A stretch of DNA of 14,640 nucleotides, taken from positions 1-14,640 of the forward strand of contig URWB01000053.1 in the NCBI GenBank assembly GCA_900551415.1, given 5' to 3'. The translations under genes and the position numbers were made by a program. Position 1 is the stretch's first letter. The number at the start of each line of letters is the position of its first letter. Below, in pieces: positions 1-7,657 of the stretch. The DNA comes from an uncultured Eubacteriales bacterium. Lineage in GTDB: Bacteria; Bacillota; Clostridia; Peptostreptococcales; Anaerovoracaceae. Under the pieces are notes generated by a model. The model was not told the DNA's origin, did no database searches, and was given only the letters and a program-made list of their open reading frames with translations.

Positions 1-421
1 GTGATATCCCCGGGCTCGTCGGGACACAGCCCCAGCCCCTGCGCTGCGGCAACGGTGGGAATACAGGCAGGCGGCAGCCCGATGATCCCGGCACAGATCA
101 TATCCAAACGGTAGGGATCATACCCCGCCAGCAGGCAGCCGATCTCCCGGGGCGTCCCGGCGGTGGGGCCGTTGCCCTCCATGCCCACCACAGCGTCCAC
201 GATATGCAGCCGGGCGGGCTTGGCGCGGTTCAGGTCAATGATCATCCGGGCAAAATCCATAGGGTCAGAATAGCGGTAGTGGTATTCCGATTTAACGCTT
301 CCCGGCACCATCCCGTACATATTTTTCACGGCGCAGGTCATGCCCATCATGCCGTGGGTTTTCAGCTTGCAGCAGTTGATGACAGCGTCGGCGTCATCCA
401 AGTAGGCGGTGTATTTGAAGT
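1..421 (-). pseudogene. DUF362-family protein, C-terminal part only, no start codon
   Basis: On the minus strand an open frame runs from about 421 past the left window edge. It reads FKYTAYLDDADAVINCCKLK, then THGMMGMTCAVKNMYGMVPG and, further on, DAVVGMEGNGPTAGTPREIG. The INCCKLKTH, AVKNMYG and GMEGNGPT blocks are typical of DUF362 proteins, which often sit beside ferredoxin domains and whose function is poorly defined. Intact members have well over 100 residues before the KLKTH block, and these are missing. The frame stays open upstream to a stop at 507-509 but has no ATG, GTG or TTG there, and the residues after the join (basic, Arg-rich) are DUF134 DNA read out of frame. The fragment is visibly richer in GC than its neighbours. 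It is either a gene decapitated by a deletion or foreign DNA joined during assembly. The family call is firm; the cause of truncation is inference. Confidence 0.8.
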
Positions 422-765
422 CGCTGCGCTTTCCAGCGTCTTGCCGCTTCCTCTGCGCTGCACGCGGACTGCGTCCCCTCGCAGAGCTGATAATGACCGC
501 CCTCGATCAGCAGATTCTTGCCGTTGACGATACTGTCTGCGAGCTTAAAGCGCGCGCTTTCGTAAATCTCTGTCACAGTAGTCCGCGAAACCTGCATCTG
601 TCGCGCGGTTTCCTCATGCGTCTGTTTCTCCAGATCTACCAGCCGAATCGTTTCAAACTCATCCACCGTCAGAACGACAGCCTCCGCCGGAGGAATACCG
701 TCCGCGCGAAAACAGATATAGTCCGGTTCTCTGCATACGATTCTTTTTCGCTTCGGTCTCGGCAT
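394..765 (-). CDS. DUF134-family predicted DNA-binding protein, probably with a foreign C-terminal tail
   Basis: The 123-residue product opens with MPRPKRKRIV, the characteristic DUF134 start, and continues with LTVDEFETIRLVDLE (about 33-47) and a helix-turn-helix around 49-77 (EETARQMQVSRTTVTEIYES). The family resembles sigma-factor region 4 HTH proteins and is presumed to bind DNA; targets are generally unknown. The ATG at 765 is fixed by a strong AAGGAGGG ribosome binding site (about 772-780), and an extended -10 promoter lies farther upstream. After IEGGHYQLCEGTQSAC (ending near residue 102) the protein finishes with about 20 residues, the last nine of which (roughly LQIHRLLG) are an out-of-frame reading of the DUF362 sequence. 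The natural stop has therefore probably been lost at the join near 420. The identity of the first 105 residues is secure; the tail is suspect. Confidence 0.82.
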   Translation of the reverse strand: MPRPKRKRIVCREPDYICFRADGIPPAEAVVLTVDEFETIRLVDLEKQTHEETARQMQVSRTTVTEIYESARFKLADSIVNGKNLLIEGGHYQLCEGTQSACSAEEAARRWKAQRLQIHRLLG

Positions 766-847
766 GATGCTCCCTCCTTCTTTCGCAAAGCGGCTGCGCC
801 CGCAAGCCGTATGGTTGATACCATTTGTTTGTTTCCGTCATATGTCG

Positions 848-875
848 ATTATACCACTGATTTCAAAAAAAGCAA
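848..875 (-). promoter_or_regulatory. Extended -10 promoter for the DUF134 gene
   Basis: On the minus strand, TTGCTT (870-875) is separated by 16 bases from TATAAT (848-853), which is preceded by TG one base upstream, giving an extended -10. The predicted start of transcription is near 841, leaving a leader of about 75 bases before the ATG at 765. No other good promoter was seen for this gene. Confidence 0.65.
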
Positions 876-1267
876 GCAAATCTTTCGATTTTTCCAGCGT
901 TCTTTTACAAGGATTTTTGACTCCTGTCTTAAATATTGAAGTTTTTTCATTTCTCGAGACCGCTTCGCTGTCCTTATGATACTGTTTATACTGTCTGCGA
1001 ATAGTGTATGCAAGATGTCGCTTTCAAAAATACAAAATTTTTTATTTTTTGAAAGCGGTAGCTATGTAAAGGCAGCCTAAGGACTGCCGCAGCCAGCAAG
1101 TCTATTGCAGTACTATAATAAGATTGTAACAGGGAATGGCGAATCATTTTGTCCCCTCAATCCATGCTTTGCAGCAAAAAAGGCGAAACAGCATCAGGTA
1201 TTGGGCGCTCTGATGGGAGATTGTCGTGATTCCGGGAATATCGCTGCACGATATTCTCTATATTTAG
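876..1267. other. Intergenic region with hairpins, no convincing gene
   Basis: This AT-rich stretch separates the DUF134 promoter from the secA terminator. It holds a 12-base-pair inverted repeat (CGCTTTCAAAAA at 1019-1030 with TTTTTTGAAAGCG at 1044-1056), a short GGCAG/CTGCC hairpin (1071-1088), and an 8-base-pair GAATATCG/CGATATTC hairpin (1236-1256). A TATAAT hexamer occurs near 1115 on the plus strand without a suitably spaced -35. A 72-codon open frame here runs into the secA terminator and 3' end, has no ribosome binding site, and is not believed. No tRNA or known riboswitch was recognised. Confidence 0.5.
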
Positions 1268-1298
1268 AAAACAAAAGAGGAATCGCTCGCGATTCCTC
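1268..1298 (-). terminator. Rho-independent terminator of secA
   Basis: A perfect stem GAGGAATCG/CGATTCCTC (1277-1298) with a CTCG-type tetraloop lies 14 bases beyond the secA stop. On the minus strand it is followed by a T-rich run (TTTTGTTTTC). Its position and orientation fit termination of the CNNM gene-secA transcript. Confidence 0.85.
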
Positions 1299-1311
1299 CC
1301 TCATACGCTAT

Positions 1312-4104
1312 TTACTGCTCTAAATCCTTATTCATGCAGCAGTTCTTATACTTCTTGCCGCTGCCGCATGGGCACGGGTCGTTCCTGCCGACCTTCGGCA
1401 TCTCGCGCCGGTAGGTTTCCGGCTTGCGCGCGTCCTCCGGCTTCGGTGCTGCCTGCGGCATTTGTCCGGCGCCGCCTCCGACCATCGGCCCTCTGCGAAC
1501 CGTTGGCCTTGCAGCCTCATCCTGATAATCCTCCTTGCGGCCCTCGCCGCCCGCGATGACCTTCTTTCTCTCGGAAGAGGTATTGACCGTCACATTGAAG
1601 CAGAAACGCACAGTTTCCTCCCGAATGTCCCCGATCATTTCCTCGAACATATCGTAGCCCTCATTGGAATAAGCGAGCGCCGGATCGATTTGTCCCAAAG
1701 AGCGCAGGCCGATGCCCTGTTTCAGCTCATCCATCGCGTCGATGTGATCCATCCAGCGGTTATCAACCACTCGCAGCAGGATCATCTTTTCGACCTCACG
1801 CATGTGCGCGGCGCCGATTTCCGCTTCCTTTTCGTCGTACAAATGCCTGAAAGCCTCAACAACATCTGCTTCCAGTTTCTCGGCATCCAAACGCTGCAGT
1901 TCCTCCTTCGTATAGTGCATGCCGCCGAAACGGTCGGTCAGTCGCGCGAGATTCTTGTTGAGCAGCTCAAAATCCCATTCCTCCGCGAACTTGCTGTCCA
2001 CCGTAATTGGTACAACGATATTATGAATGAGCTCTTCCATCATTTCCATGATGGATTCCTTCAGATCCTCACCAAACAGAACCTTGCGGCGCTGATCGTA
2101 AATGACCTCTCTCTGCTTATTCATAACATTATCGTACTGCAGAACGTATTTACGGATCTCAAAGTTGCGGCTCTCAACCTTCTTCTGCGCGTTCTCGATC
2201 GTCTTGGAAAGCATCCCCGCCGCGATCGGTTCATCCTGCATGCCGAATTTTTCCATAATCCCCTGCACGCGTTCTCCGCCGAACAGACGCATCAGATCGT
2301 CCTCCAGCGAGATGAAGAACTGCGTCTGTCCCGGGTCTCCCTGACGACCGGAACGACCGCGCAGCTGGTTGTCGATACGACGCGACTCGTGCCGCTCGGT
2401 ACCGATGATACACAGACCGCCGAGTGCTCTAACCTGCTCTTGCTCTTCCGCGCGTTCTTCCTTATATTTTTCCAAAAGCTCCTTGAACATTTCACGCGCA
2501 TGCAGCAGCTCCGGATCATCACTCGCCACGAAGCTGGTCGCGAACGAAATCTGCTCGTCGGTAAACTCCTTCGCCTTCATTTCGCGTTTCGCCTCAAATT
2601 CCGGATTGCCGCCCAAAATAATGTCGGTACCACGACCAGCCATATTGGTCGCGATCGTGACAGCGCCTAAACGACCCGCTTCGGAAACGATCTCAGCTTC
2701 CTTTTCATGCTGCTTGGCGTTGAGGACATTATGCTTGATGCCGCGTTTCTTGAGCATATTGCTCAGTTTTTCGGAAATCTCGATGGAAATCGTGCCGACC
2801 AGCACCGGCTGTCCGGTCTCATGCACCTCTGCGATGCGTTCCACGATCGCATGGAACTTCGCGGGCTCCTTCGCAAAGATCGCGTCGTCAAGATCCTCTC
2901 TGATGACCGGTTTGTTGGTCGGGATCACCACAACGTCCATGTTATAGATATCGCGGAATTCGTCCTCTTCCGTCTTTGCCGTACCGGTCATACCTGCCAG
3001 CTTGTTGTACATTCTAAAATAGTTCTGCAGCGTGATGGTCGCCAGCGTCTTGGACTCGGAGCGCACCAGTACGCCCTCCTTCGCCTCAATCGCCTGATGC
3101 AGACCGTTGCTGTAGCGTCTGCCGAACATCAGACGACCCGTAAACTCATCGACGATGACGATTTCTCCGTCCTTGACGATGTAGTCCACATCGCGCTTCA
3201 TGATTGCCTTCGCCTTAAGTGCCTCGACCACATGGTGATTGATTTCCATATTCTCCGGATCGCCGAAATTCTCGATCTTAAAGAACTGCTCCGCCTTGGA
3301 GACACCTTGATCGGTCAGACTGACGCGTTTTTCCTTTTCCTCGATCGTATAGTCAGCATTCTCACCCTCATACAGCGTATTGACGAATTTATTCGCGATC
3401 CGATACAAATCGGTCGATTCATCACCCTGTCCGGAAATGATCAGCGGCGTTCGCGCCTCATCGATGAGGATGGAGTCCACTTCGTCGATGATGGCGTAGT
3501 TCAAATCTCTCTGCGTCAATTGGTCTTGATAAATCACCATATTGTCACGCAGATAGTCGAAACCGAATTCATTATTCGTTCCGTAGGTAATATCTGCGCG
3601 GTAAGCGGCCTTGCGGGTCTTGTCTGAGATGCCGTGAATCACGCAGCCGACGCTCAACCCCAGGAACGTGTAGATCTTACCCATCCATTCCGCGTCACGC
3701 TTTGCCAGATAATCATTGACCGTAATCACGTGAACGCCCTTGCCCTCGAGCGCATTCAGATAGGTCGGCAGCGTCGCGACCAGCGTCTTTCCTTCACCGG
3801 TTTTCATCTCGGCGATGCGGCCCTGATGCAGAACGATGCCGCCGATGACCTGTACCTTGAAATGCTTCATGCCAACGCTTCTCCATGCCGCCTCACGGCA
3901 GACCGCAAACGCCTCCGGCAAAAGGTCATCCAGCGTTTCTCCGCTTGCGAGACGCTCCTTGAACTCCGGCGTCTTGGCCTTCAGCTCTTCATCGGTCAGT
4001 GCTGCCATCTGATCCTCCAGCGCCATAACCTGATCCGCGATTTTTTCTACTTTTTTTACCTCTTTGGTATTGAGATCACCAAAGATCTTTTCCATAAATC
4101 CCAT
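1312..4104 (-). CDS. secA: Preprotein translocase ATPase SecA
   Basis: SecA is the motor that pushes unfolded preproteins through the SecYEG channel using ATP; it cycles between cytosol and membrane. The 930-residue product has Walker A MKTGEGKT (about 100-107), the DEVD box of Walker B (207-210) followed by SILIDEAR, the second nucleotide-binding half with MAGRGTDIILGGNPEFE and RGRSGRQGDPG, and helical scaffold and wing domains. The C-terminal tail NDPCPCGSGKKYKNCC carries the CXCX8CC zinc motif (Cys 911, 913, 922, 923) used for SecB or lipid contact. A Gly/Pro/Arg-rich linker (about 855-900) precedes that tail. The start at 4104 has only a modest GGGG-type ribosome binding site; a second Met three codons on is possible. 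The CNNM-type gene ends 20 bases upstream, so co-transcription is likely, and a strong terminator follows. Identification is certain. Confidence 0.98.
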   Translation of the reverse strand: MGFMEKIFGDLNTKEVKKVEKIADQVMALEDQMAALTDEELKAKTPEFKERLASGETLDDLLPEAFAVCREAAWRSVGMKHFKVQVIGGIVLHQGRIAEMKTGEGKTLVATLPTYLNALEGKGVHVITVNDYLAKRDAEWMGKIYTFLGLSVGCVIHGISDKTRKAAYRADITYGTNNEFGFDYLRDNMVIYQDQLTQRDLNYAIIDEVDSILIDEARTPLIISGQGDESTDLYRIANKFVNTLYEGENADYTIEEKEKRVSLTDQGVSKAEQFFKIENFGDPENMEINHHVVEALKAKAIMKRDVDYIVKDGEIVIVDEFTGRLMFGRRYSNGLHQAIEAKEGVLVRSESKTLATITLQNYFRMYNKLAGMTGTAKTEEDEFRDIYNMDVVVIPTNKPVIREDLDDAIFAKEPAKFHAIVERIAEVHETGQPVLVGTISIEISEKLSNMLKKRGIKHNVLNAKQHEKEAEIVSEAGRLGAVTIATNMAGRGTDIILGGNPEFEAKREMKAKEFTDEQISFATSFVASDDPELLHAREMFKELLEKYKEERAEEQEQVRALGGLCIIGTERHESRRIDNQLRGRSGRQGDPGQTQFFISLEDDLMRLFGGERVQGIMEKFGMQDEPIAAGMLSKTIENAQKKVESRNFEIRKYVLQYDNVMNKQREVIYDQRRKVLFGEDLKESIMEMMEELIHNIVVPITVDSKFAEEWDFELLNKNLARLTDRFGGMHYTKEELQRLDAEKLEADVVEAFRHLYDEKEAEIGAAHMREVEKMILLRVVDNRWMDHIDAMDELKQGIGLRSLGQIDPALAYSNEGYDMFEEMIGDIREETVRFCFNVTVNTSSERKKVIAGGEGRKEDYQDEAARPTVRRGPMVGGGAGQMPQAAPKPEDARKPETYRREMPKVGRNDPCPCGSGKKYKNCCMNKDLEQ

Positions 4105-4124
4105 TTCGGTTTTCTATCCCCTTT

Positions 4125-5378
4125 CTACTCATCTCTCGGCAGCTCCGTCACGACCATATTGATCTCCAGCGCCTTGCGGCTGTCTGCCTTGGTTACCTTT
4201 ACTTCAAAACGCTTGTAGTCTGCCTCATAGACAAAGCTGTCCCCCACACTCGGAAGCTTGTCAAGCTGCAGCACCACCCAGCCATTGACCGTTGTCGCGT
4301 CAACATCTTCTTCCACATCGAAATAGTCGAACATCTTATCCAGATTCGTACCGCAAAGCACGCGATAAGAGCCATCCTGCTGCTGCACGATGTCCTGCAG
4401 CTGCACCGCGTCGTGCTCGTCATAGATCTCGCCGACCAGCTCCTCGATGATATCCTCCATCGTCACCAGTCCCGAAGTCCCGCCGTACTCGTCCACAATG
4501 ATCGCGATATGCGTTTTGCCAAGCTGCAGCTTCTTGAGCAGCTGCGAAATCTTCATGGAACCCGCCACAAAGATGACCGGCTTGACATAGGAGGAAATCG
4601 GAACGTCCGTACCTTTAATATAATTATGAAAGTCTTTTTGATTCAGCACGCCGACGATATTGTCAAGGTCGTCCTCATAGACCGGCAGTCTCGAAAATCC
4701 GGTGCTCAAAAAAAGCGCCGCGATCTCGTCCTTGCCCTCATCAATCTCAATGGCTTTGATATCCACGCGCGGCGTCAGCACGTCCCAGGCTTCCAAGTCG
4801 TTGAACTCGATCGCGTTCTGAATCAGCTCGCTCTGCTGCCCGTCGATGCCGCCCTCGGTCTCTGCCTCCTCCACCAGCGTCAGCAGCTCATCCTCGGTGA
4901 TCGGTTTGCTGTCCCCGGTACGAAAGAGCAAAGCCAGCAGCTTCTTCCAGCAGCCAAACAGCCAGTTGATCGGCGCCAGAATGACCATAAAAAACTTAAG
5001 CAGCGGCGCGGAAAACATCGAGAATTTCTCAGGGCTTTCCTTTGCCAGACTCTTCGGTGAAATCTCGCCGAAGATCAGCACTACAATCGTCGTCGCGATG
5101 GTCGATACCGTCGCGCCGTAGACCGGATACAGCTCCAGACACAGCACTGTCGCCAGCGAGGTCAGCGCGATATTGACGATGTTATTGCCTACCAGCAGGG
5201 TCGAAAGCACTGTGTCAAACTGCTCAGAAAGCTCGAACACATCGCGCGCCCGCCGATTGCCGTCATTCGCCAGATTTTTGATCCGGATGCGGTTGACAGA
5301 GGTAAAGGCGGTTTCCGTTGCCGAGAAATAGGCGGAAAATCCCAGCAGCACGACAATCCAAATGATTTTTGTTATCAT
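4125..5378 (-). CDS. CNNM/CBS-domain membrane protein (CorC/HlyC family), possible Mg2+ exporter
   Basis: This is a hemolysin C/CorC-like membrane protein of about 417 residues. From the N-terminus it has a CNNM transmembrane domain (about 1-185) with the hallmarks FSATETAFTSVNRIRIKNLA, VGNNIVNIALTS and FGEISPKSLAKESP. A tandem CBS pair follows (about 190-325; VLTPRVDIKAIEID, SRLPVYEDDLDNIVGVLNQK and DEYGGTSGLVTMEDIIEELV), then a CorC_HlyC domain to the end. Related proteins such as MpfA, YhdP and CNNM are linked to magnesium efflux; the substrate here is inferred from family only. A GTG at 5399 in the same frame could add seven residues, but the ATG at 5378 lies 11 bases after AAGGAA and gives a normal hydrophobic N-terminus, so it is preferred. 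The gene ends 20 bases before secA; that pairing is not functionally obvious. Confidence 0.93.
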   Translation of the reverse strand: MITKIIWIVVLLGFSAYFSATETAFTSVNRIRIKNLANDGNRRARDVFELSEQFDTVLSTLLVGNNIVNIALTSLATVLCLELYPVYGATVSTIATTIVVLIFGEISPKSLAKESPEKFSMFSAPLLKFFMVILAPINWLFGCWKKLLALLFRTGDSKPITEDELLTLVEEAETEGGIDGQQSELIQNAIEFNDLEAWDVLTPRVDIKAIEIDEGKDEIAALFLSTGFSRLPVYEDDLDNIVGVLNQKDFHNYIKGTDVPISSYVKPVIFVAGSMKISQLLKKLQLGKTHIAIIVDEYGGTSGLVTMEDIIEELVGEIYDEHDAVQLQDIVQQQDGSYRVLCGTNLDKMFDYFDVEEDVDATTVNGWVVLQLDKLPSVGDSFVYEADYKRFEVKVTKADSRKALEINMVVTELPRDE

Positions 5379-5442
5379 ATTTTTTTCATTTCCTTTCACG
5401 CGAGGCAGGCAAAGGCGTTGTCTGTATCCCCACGCAGTAATT

Positions 5443-5470
5443 ATCTTACCACAAATTACATCGAAATTAA
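5443..5470 (-). promoter_or_regulatory. Candidate promoter for the CNNM-secA operon
   Basis: On the minus strand TTAATT (5465-5470), a 16-base gap and TAAGAT (5443-5448) with a TG one base upstream form a moderate extended -10 promoter about 65 bases before the ATG at 5378. Both hexamers depart from consensus, so this is a candidate only. Confidence 0.4.
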
Positions 5471-5599
5471 AGTGAAAAGCGTGTGAATTGCCTGTCTTAG
5501 CGCTTTCTTTTTCTTTTTAGCCCGCCCCGGACCCGCCTTGAAGCTTCTCACGCCGCCGTTTCCGTCACTCGTTTCCGGAACGGCTTCTGTATGACTCAT
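5456..5599 (-). CDS. Possible small basic protein, doubtful
   Basis: A 47-codon frame beginning MSHTEAVPETSDGNGGVRSF and containing a GRAKKKKKALRQ stretch lies upstream of the CNNM gene on the same strand. An AAGGTG sequence 9 bases before the ATG could serve as a ribosome binding site, but that sequence is also the left arm of the proposed BirA operator. The candidate CNNM promoter overlaps its 3' end. The frame could be extended to 5674 through promoter DNA, which argues it may be open by chance. No family is recognised and the call is weak. Confidence 0.2.
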   Translation of the reverse strand: MSHTEAVPETSDGNGGVRSFKAGPGRAKKKKKALRQAIHTLFTLISM

Positions 5600-5606
5600 C
5601 TTCCGC

Positions 5607-5638
5607 TTGTCACCTTTATAATTTTTTATGGTTGACAA
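5607..5638 (+). promoter_or_regulatory. Candidate BirA operator (BirA box)
   Basis: TTGTCACCT (5607-5615), a 14-base AT-rich gap, and GGTTGACAA (5630-5638) form an inverted repeat: seven of nine positions pair with the right arm. Known bacterial BirA boxes have the form TTGTNAACC-N14 to N16-GGTTNACAA, so arm sequence and gap length both fit. The right arm overlaps the -35 of the birA promoter, the expected place for repression by biotinyl-AMP-bound BirA. The assignment rests on recalled consensus and was not scored computationally. Confidence 0.65.
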
Positions 5639-5660
5639 TCGTTTGCGCATGCGGTATACT
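5632..5660 (+). promoter_or_regulatory. Strong sigma-A promoter of birA
   Basis: TTGACA (5632-5637), 17 bases, then TATACT (5655-5660) is a near-consensus promoter. Transcription should begin near 5667, about 86 bases before the birA ATG at 5753. The -35 lies inside the proposed BirA operator. Confidence 0.85.
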
Positions 5661-5752
5661 CTTGTCATGGTCATGGGATCATTTGATCGTTCGCCTCGCG
5701 ATACTCCGTCTGACGAAGGACGGCCGCAAGGCGCGGGAAAGGAGTAGCATCG

Positions 5753-6766
5753 ATGTCGACCAAAACGGAATTACTCGCCCTGCTCGCACAAAAGGAAGGG
5801 CGCTATGCCTCCGGGCAGGAGCTTGCAGACACCCTCGGCGTGTCCAGAAACGCGATCTGGAAAGCGGTCAAAGCGCTGCAGGAGCAGGGCTACGCAATCG
5901 AAAGTCTGCCGAGCACCGGCTATCGGCTGCGCCAAAAAGCGGATATTTTGACGCGGGACGCGATCTGCGAAGCCCTGCACGTTCCGCTCAAGCTCCACCT
6001 TCTCGACAAGGTGGACTCCACGAATAATTATGCCAAGACTCTCCCTGATCTTTCCCTGCCGCAGCTTGTCGTTTCTGAGGAACAGACTGCCGGACGCGGC
6101 AGACTGGGGCGCAGCTTCTACTCCCCGGCAGGCAAGGGCATCTACATGAGCTTCGCTTTCTGTCCGCGGCTCGAACTGAGCCAGGCGATGCTCGTCACCA
6201 CGATGACCGCGGTTGCAGTCTGCCGCGCCTTGGAATCCTTGACGGGATTGCGTCCAAAGATCAAGTGGGTTAACGATATTTACCTCAACGAAAAAAAGCT
6301 CTGCGGTATTTTGACAGAAGCAGAGACAAATTTTGAAACGGGAGAAATTCAAAAAATCATCGTCGGCATTGGCATCAACTGCTTCGAGGACGCGTCGATG
6401 CCGCCGGAAATCCGGGAGGTCGCGACCTTTCTCGACAAACCGCAGGAAAGCTTTGACCGTAACGCGCTGATTGCCGCGATCGCCAACGAATTTTTTGATA
6501 TGCTCGCGCATTTTGACCGCGCGAAGATCGTCCGCGACTACCGCGCGCGTTCTTTCATCCTCGGACAGCAGATTCTGATCTTCAATCCTGCCATCGCGCG
6601 CGCCATCGGCAGACCCGATAACCGCCTTTCGGAGGGCATTCGCGCGCGTGCCATCGATATCGATGAAAACGGCGGATTGGTCGTCGAGTATCTGGAAGGA
6701 ACCAAATCGCGCCAGATGGAGACCTTGTCGACCGGAGAGATCACCGTCCGCAAGGTATACGACTAA
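5753..6766 (+). CDS. birA: Bifunctional biotin-[acetyl-CoA-carboxylase] ligase and biotin operon repressor
   Basis: The enzyme activates biotin with ATP to biotinyl-5'-AMP and transfers it to a lysine of biotin carboxyl carrier proteins; with the adenylate bound it also represses biotin genes. Residues 1-62 form a winged HTH (GVSRNAIWKAVKALQEQGY, then the STGYRL wing), so this is the bifunctional class. The catalytic domain contains DSTNNYAK (88-95), the biotin-binding loop GRGRLGR (114-120), KGIYMSF (128-134), KWVNDIY (171-177) and KKLCGILTE (181-189), followed by a small C-terminal beta domain from about residue 265. At 337 residues it is close to the usual 320-330. The start has an AAGGAG ribosome binding site 10 bases upstream. 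bioY follows about 100 bases downstream, and the candidate operator in the promoter suggests autoregulation. Confidence 0.96.
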   Translation: MSTKTELLALLAQKEGRYASGQELADTLGVSRNAIWKAVKALQEQGYAIESLPSTGYRLRQKADILTRDAICEALHVPLKLHLLDKVDSTNNYAKTLPDLSLPQLVVSEEQTAGRGRLGRSFYSPAGKGIYMSFAFCPRLELSQAMLVTTMTAVAVCRALESLTGLRPKIKWVNDIYLNEKKLCGILTEAETNFETGEIQKIIVGIGINCFEDASMPPEIREVATFLDKPQESFDRNALIAAIANEFFDMLAHFDRAKIVRDYRARSFILGQQILIFNPAIARAIGRPDNRLSEGIRARAIDIDENGGLVVEYLEGTKSRQMETLSTGEITVRKVYD

Positions 6767-6868
6767 GCTGCATAAGCCATAAACAGTAAAATCGATATGA
6801 TTTTGCGGCACCTTCGCACAGAGCTCGGTTCCGCAGCATCCCATATAACCGGAAAGTGAGACTAAAAA

Positions 6869-7420
6869 ATGAACACAAACACAAAAACTAAAGCAACAAC
6901 CGCTTATCCTCTTGTTATCTGCGGCGTTTTCGCCGCCGTTATGGCAGTCTGCTCCTGGATTGCGATTCCGCTGCCGTCCGGCGTGCCGATCAATCTCGCC
7001 GTACTCGGCGTCCTGCTGTCCGCAGGCTGTCTGGGCTTCAAATACGGCACCCTGACGCAGCTCGTCTATGTCCTGCTCGGCTGTGTCGGTCTTCCGGTAT
7101 TCGCGGGGTTTAACGGCGGCCTGCACGTCATCGCCGGTCCGACCGGCGGCTACATCATCGGCTACATCCTCTGCGCAGGCATCGTCGGCCTCATCGCCTC
7201 CCGCACCAAGTCCTTCTGGGCGCTGGTCGGTGCCATGATTCTGGGCGTTCTTGCCTGCTACGCCTTCGGTACACTTTGGTACATACACCTGATGGACATC
7301 ACCTTCGCCGTCGGCCTCGCACAATGCGTCATCCCGTTCCTGCCGTTCGACGCGATCAAAATCGCACTCGCAGCCCTGCTCGTGCAGAGACTGCGGCAGA
7401 CAAAGCTGATCAAGCTGTAG
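6869..7420 (+). CDS. bioY: Biotin transporter BioY (ECF substrate-binding component)
   Basis: BioY is the membrane-embedded biotin-capturing S component of an energy-coupling-factor transporter; it works with EcfT and two EcfA ATPases encoded elsewhere. The 183-residue protein has about six hydrophobic segments and the family signatures GLPVFAGFNGGLHVIAGP (74-91) and GGYIIGY (93-99), preceded by IPLPSGVPINLAVLGVLLSA (33-52). It lies about 100 bases after birA on the same strand with GGAAAG as ribosome binding site. No separate BirA box was found in the gap, so it is probably read through from the birA promoter. Pairing of ligase/repressor with transporter suggests a biotin-scavenging organism, but biosynthetic genes could lie elsewhere. 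Confidence 0.95.
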   Translation: MNTNTKTKATTAYPLVICGVFAAVMAVCSWIAIPLPSGVPINLAVLGVLLSAGCLGFKYGTLTQLVYVLLGCVGLPVFAGFNGGLHVIAGPTGGYIIGYILCAGIVGLIASRTKSFWALVGAMILGVLACYAFGTLWYIHLMDITFAVGLAQCVIPFLPFDAIKIALAALLVQRLRQTKLIKL

Positions 7421-7657
7421 GAATGACTGCTTTACAAGTGAGCTCCCCCTCATGCTTTACATTCCTGCATAGGCACACGAACGTTTCTGCATATATTCTG
7501 CAAAAGGTATATGCAGAAACACGCAAAAGTGCGGCGGACATCATGTACAAACACACCTGTCCGCCGCATCAGTTGTCATTTATTCACTCTTTTAAGATTC
7601 TTTCCAATCATTAACCTCTGATATCACCGCATGTCTATAAATTTTCCCAAATATAAT
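7421..7657. other. Gap between convergent genes, two long inverted repeats
   Basis: The gap separates bioY (plus) from the exported-protein gene (minus). It holds a perfect 13-base inverted repeat GTTTCTGCATATA/TATATGCAGAAAC (7483-7495 and 7508-7520) and an 11-base one TGCGGCGGACA/TGTCCGCCGCA (7530-7540 and 7558-7568). Base composition shifts to AT-rich after about 7570. No open frame with a ribosome binding site was seen. Confidence 0.5.
7530..7568. terminator. GC-rich hairpin, possible shared terminator
   Basis: An 11-base-pair GC-rich stem with a 17-base loop sits between convergent genes. Neither side has a strong T run: the minus strand reads ACTTTTGCG after the stem and the plus strand ATCAGTTGTCATTT. 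It is the best candidate for ending bioY and the 7658-8914 gene, but the poor tails keep confidence low. Confidence 0.4.

Noticed and set aside
1105..1323. 72-codon plus-strand frame between DUF134 and secA
   Set aside because: It has no ribosome binding site and runs through the secA terminator hairpin and the secA stop; nothing in it resembles a protein family.
1462..2670. A 402-codon plus-strand frame opposite secA, and other long frames opposite the CNNM gene and birA (4413-5060, 5771-7453 minus)
   Set aside because: They are antisense shadows of GC-rich real genes with unmistakable family motifs; they lack ribosome binding sites and have Arg/His/Leu-heavy composition typical of reverse frames.
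6767..6868. A second BirA box in front of bioY
   Set aside because: The gap contains only a weak AAAATC/GATTTT inverted repeat; no TTGTNAACC-like arm with a 14-16 base gap was found.
7483..7568. CRISPR-like or riboswitch interpretation of the tandem inverted repeats after bioY
   Set aside because: There are only two different hairpins with no repeated unit and no downstream gene on the same strand, so neither a CRISPR array nor a riboswitch is supported.
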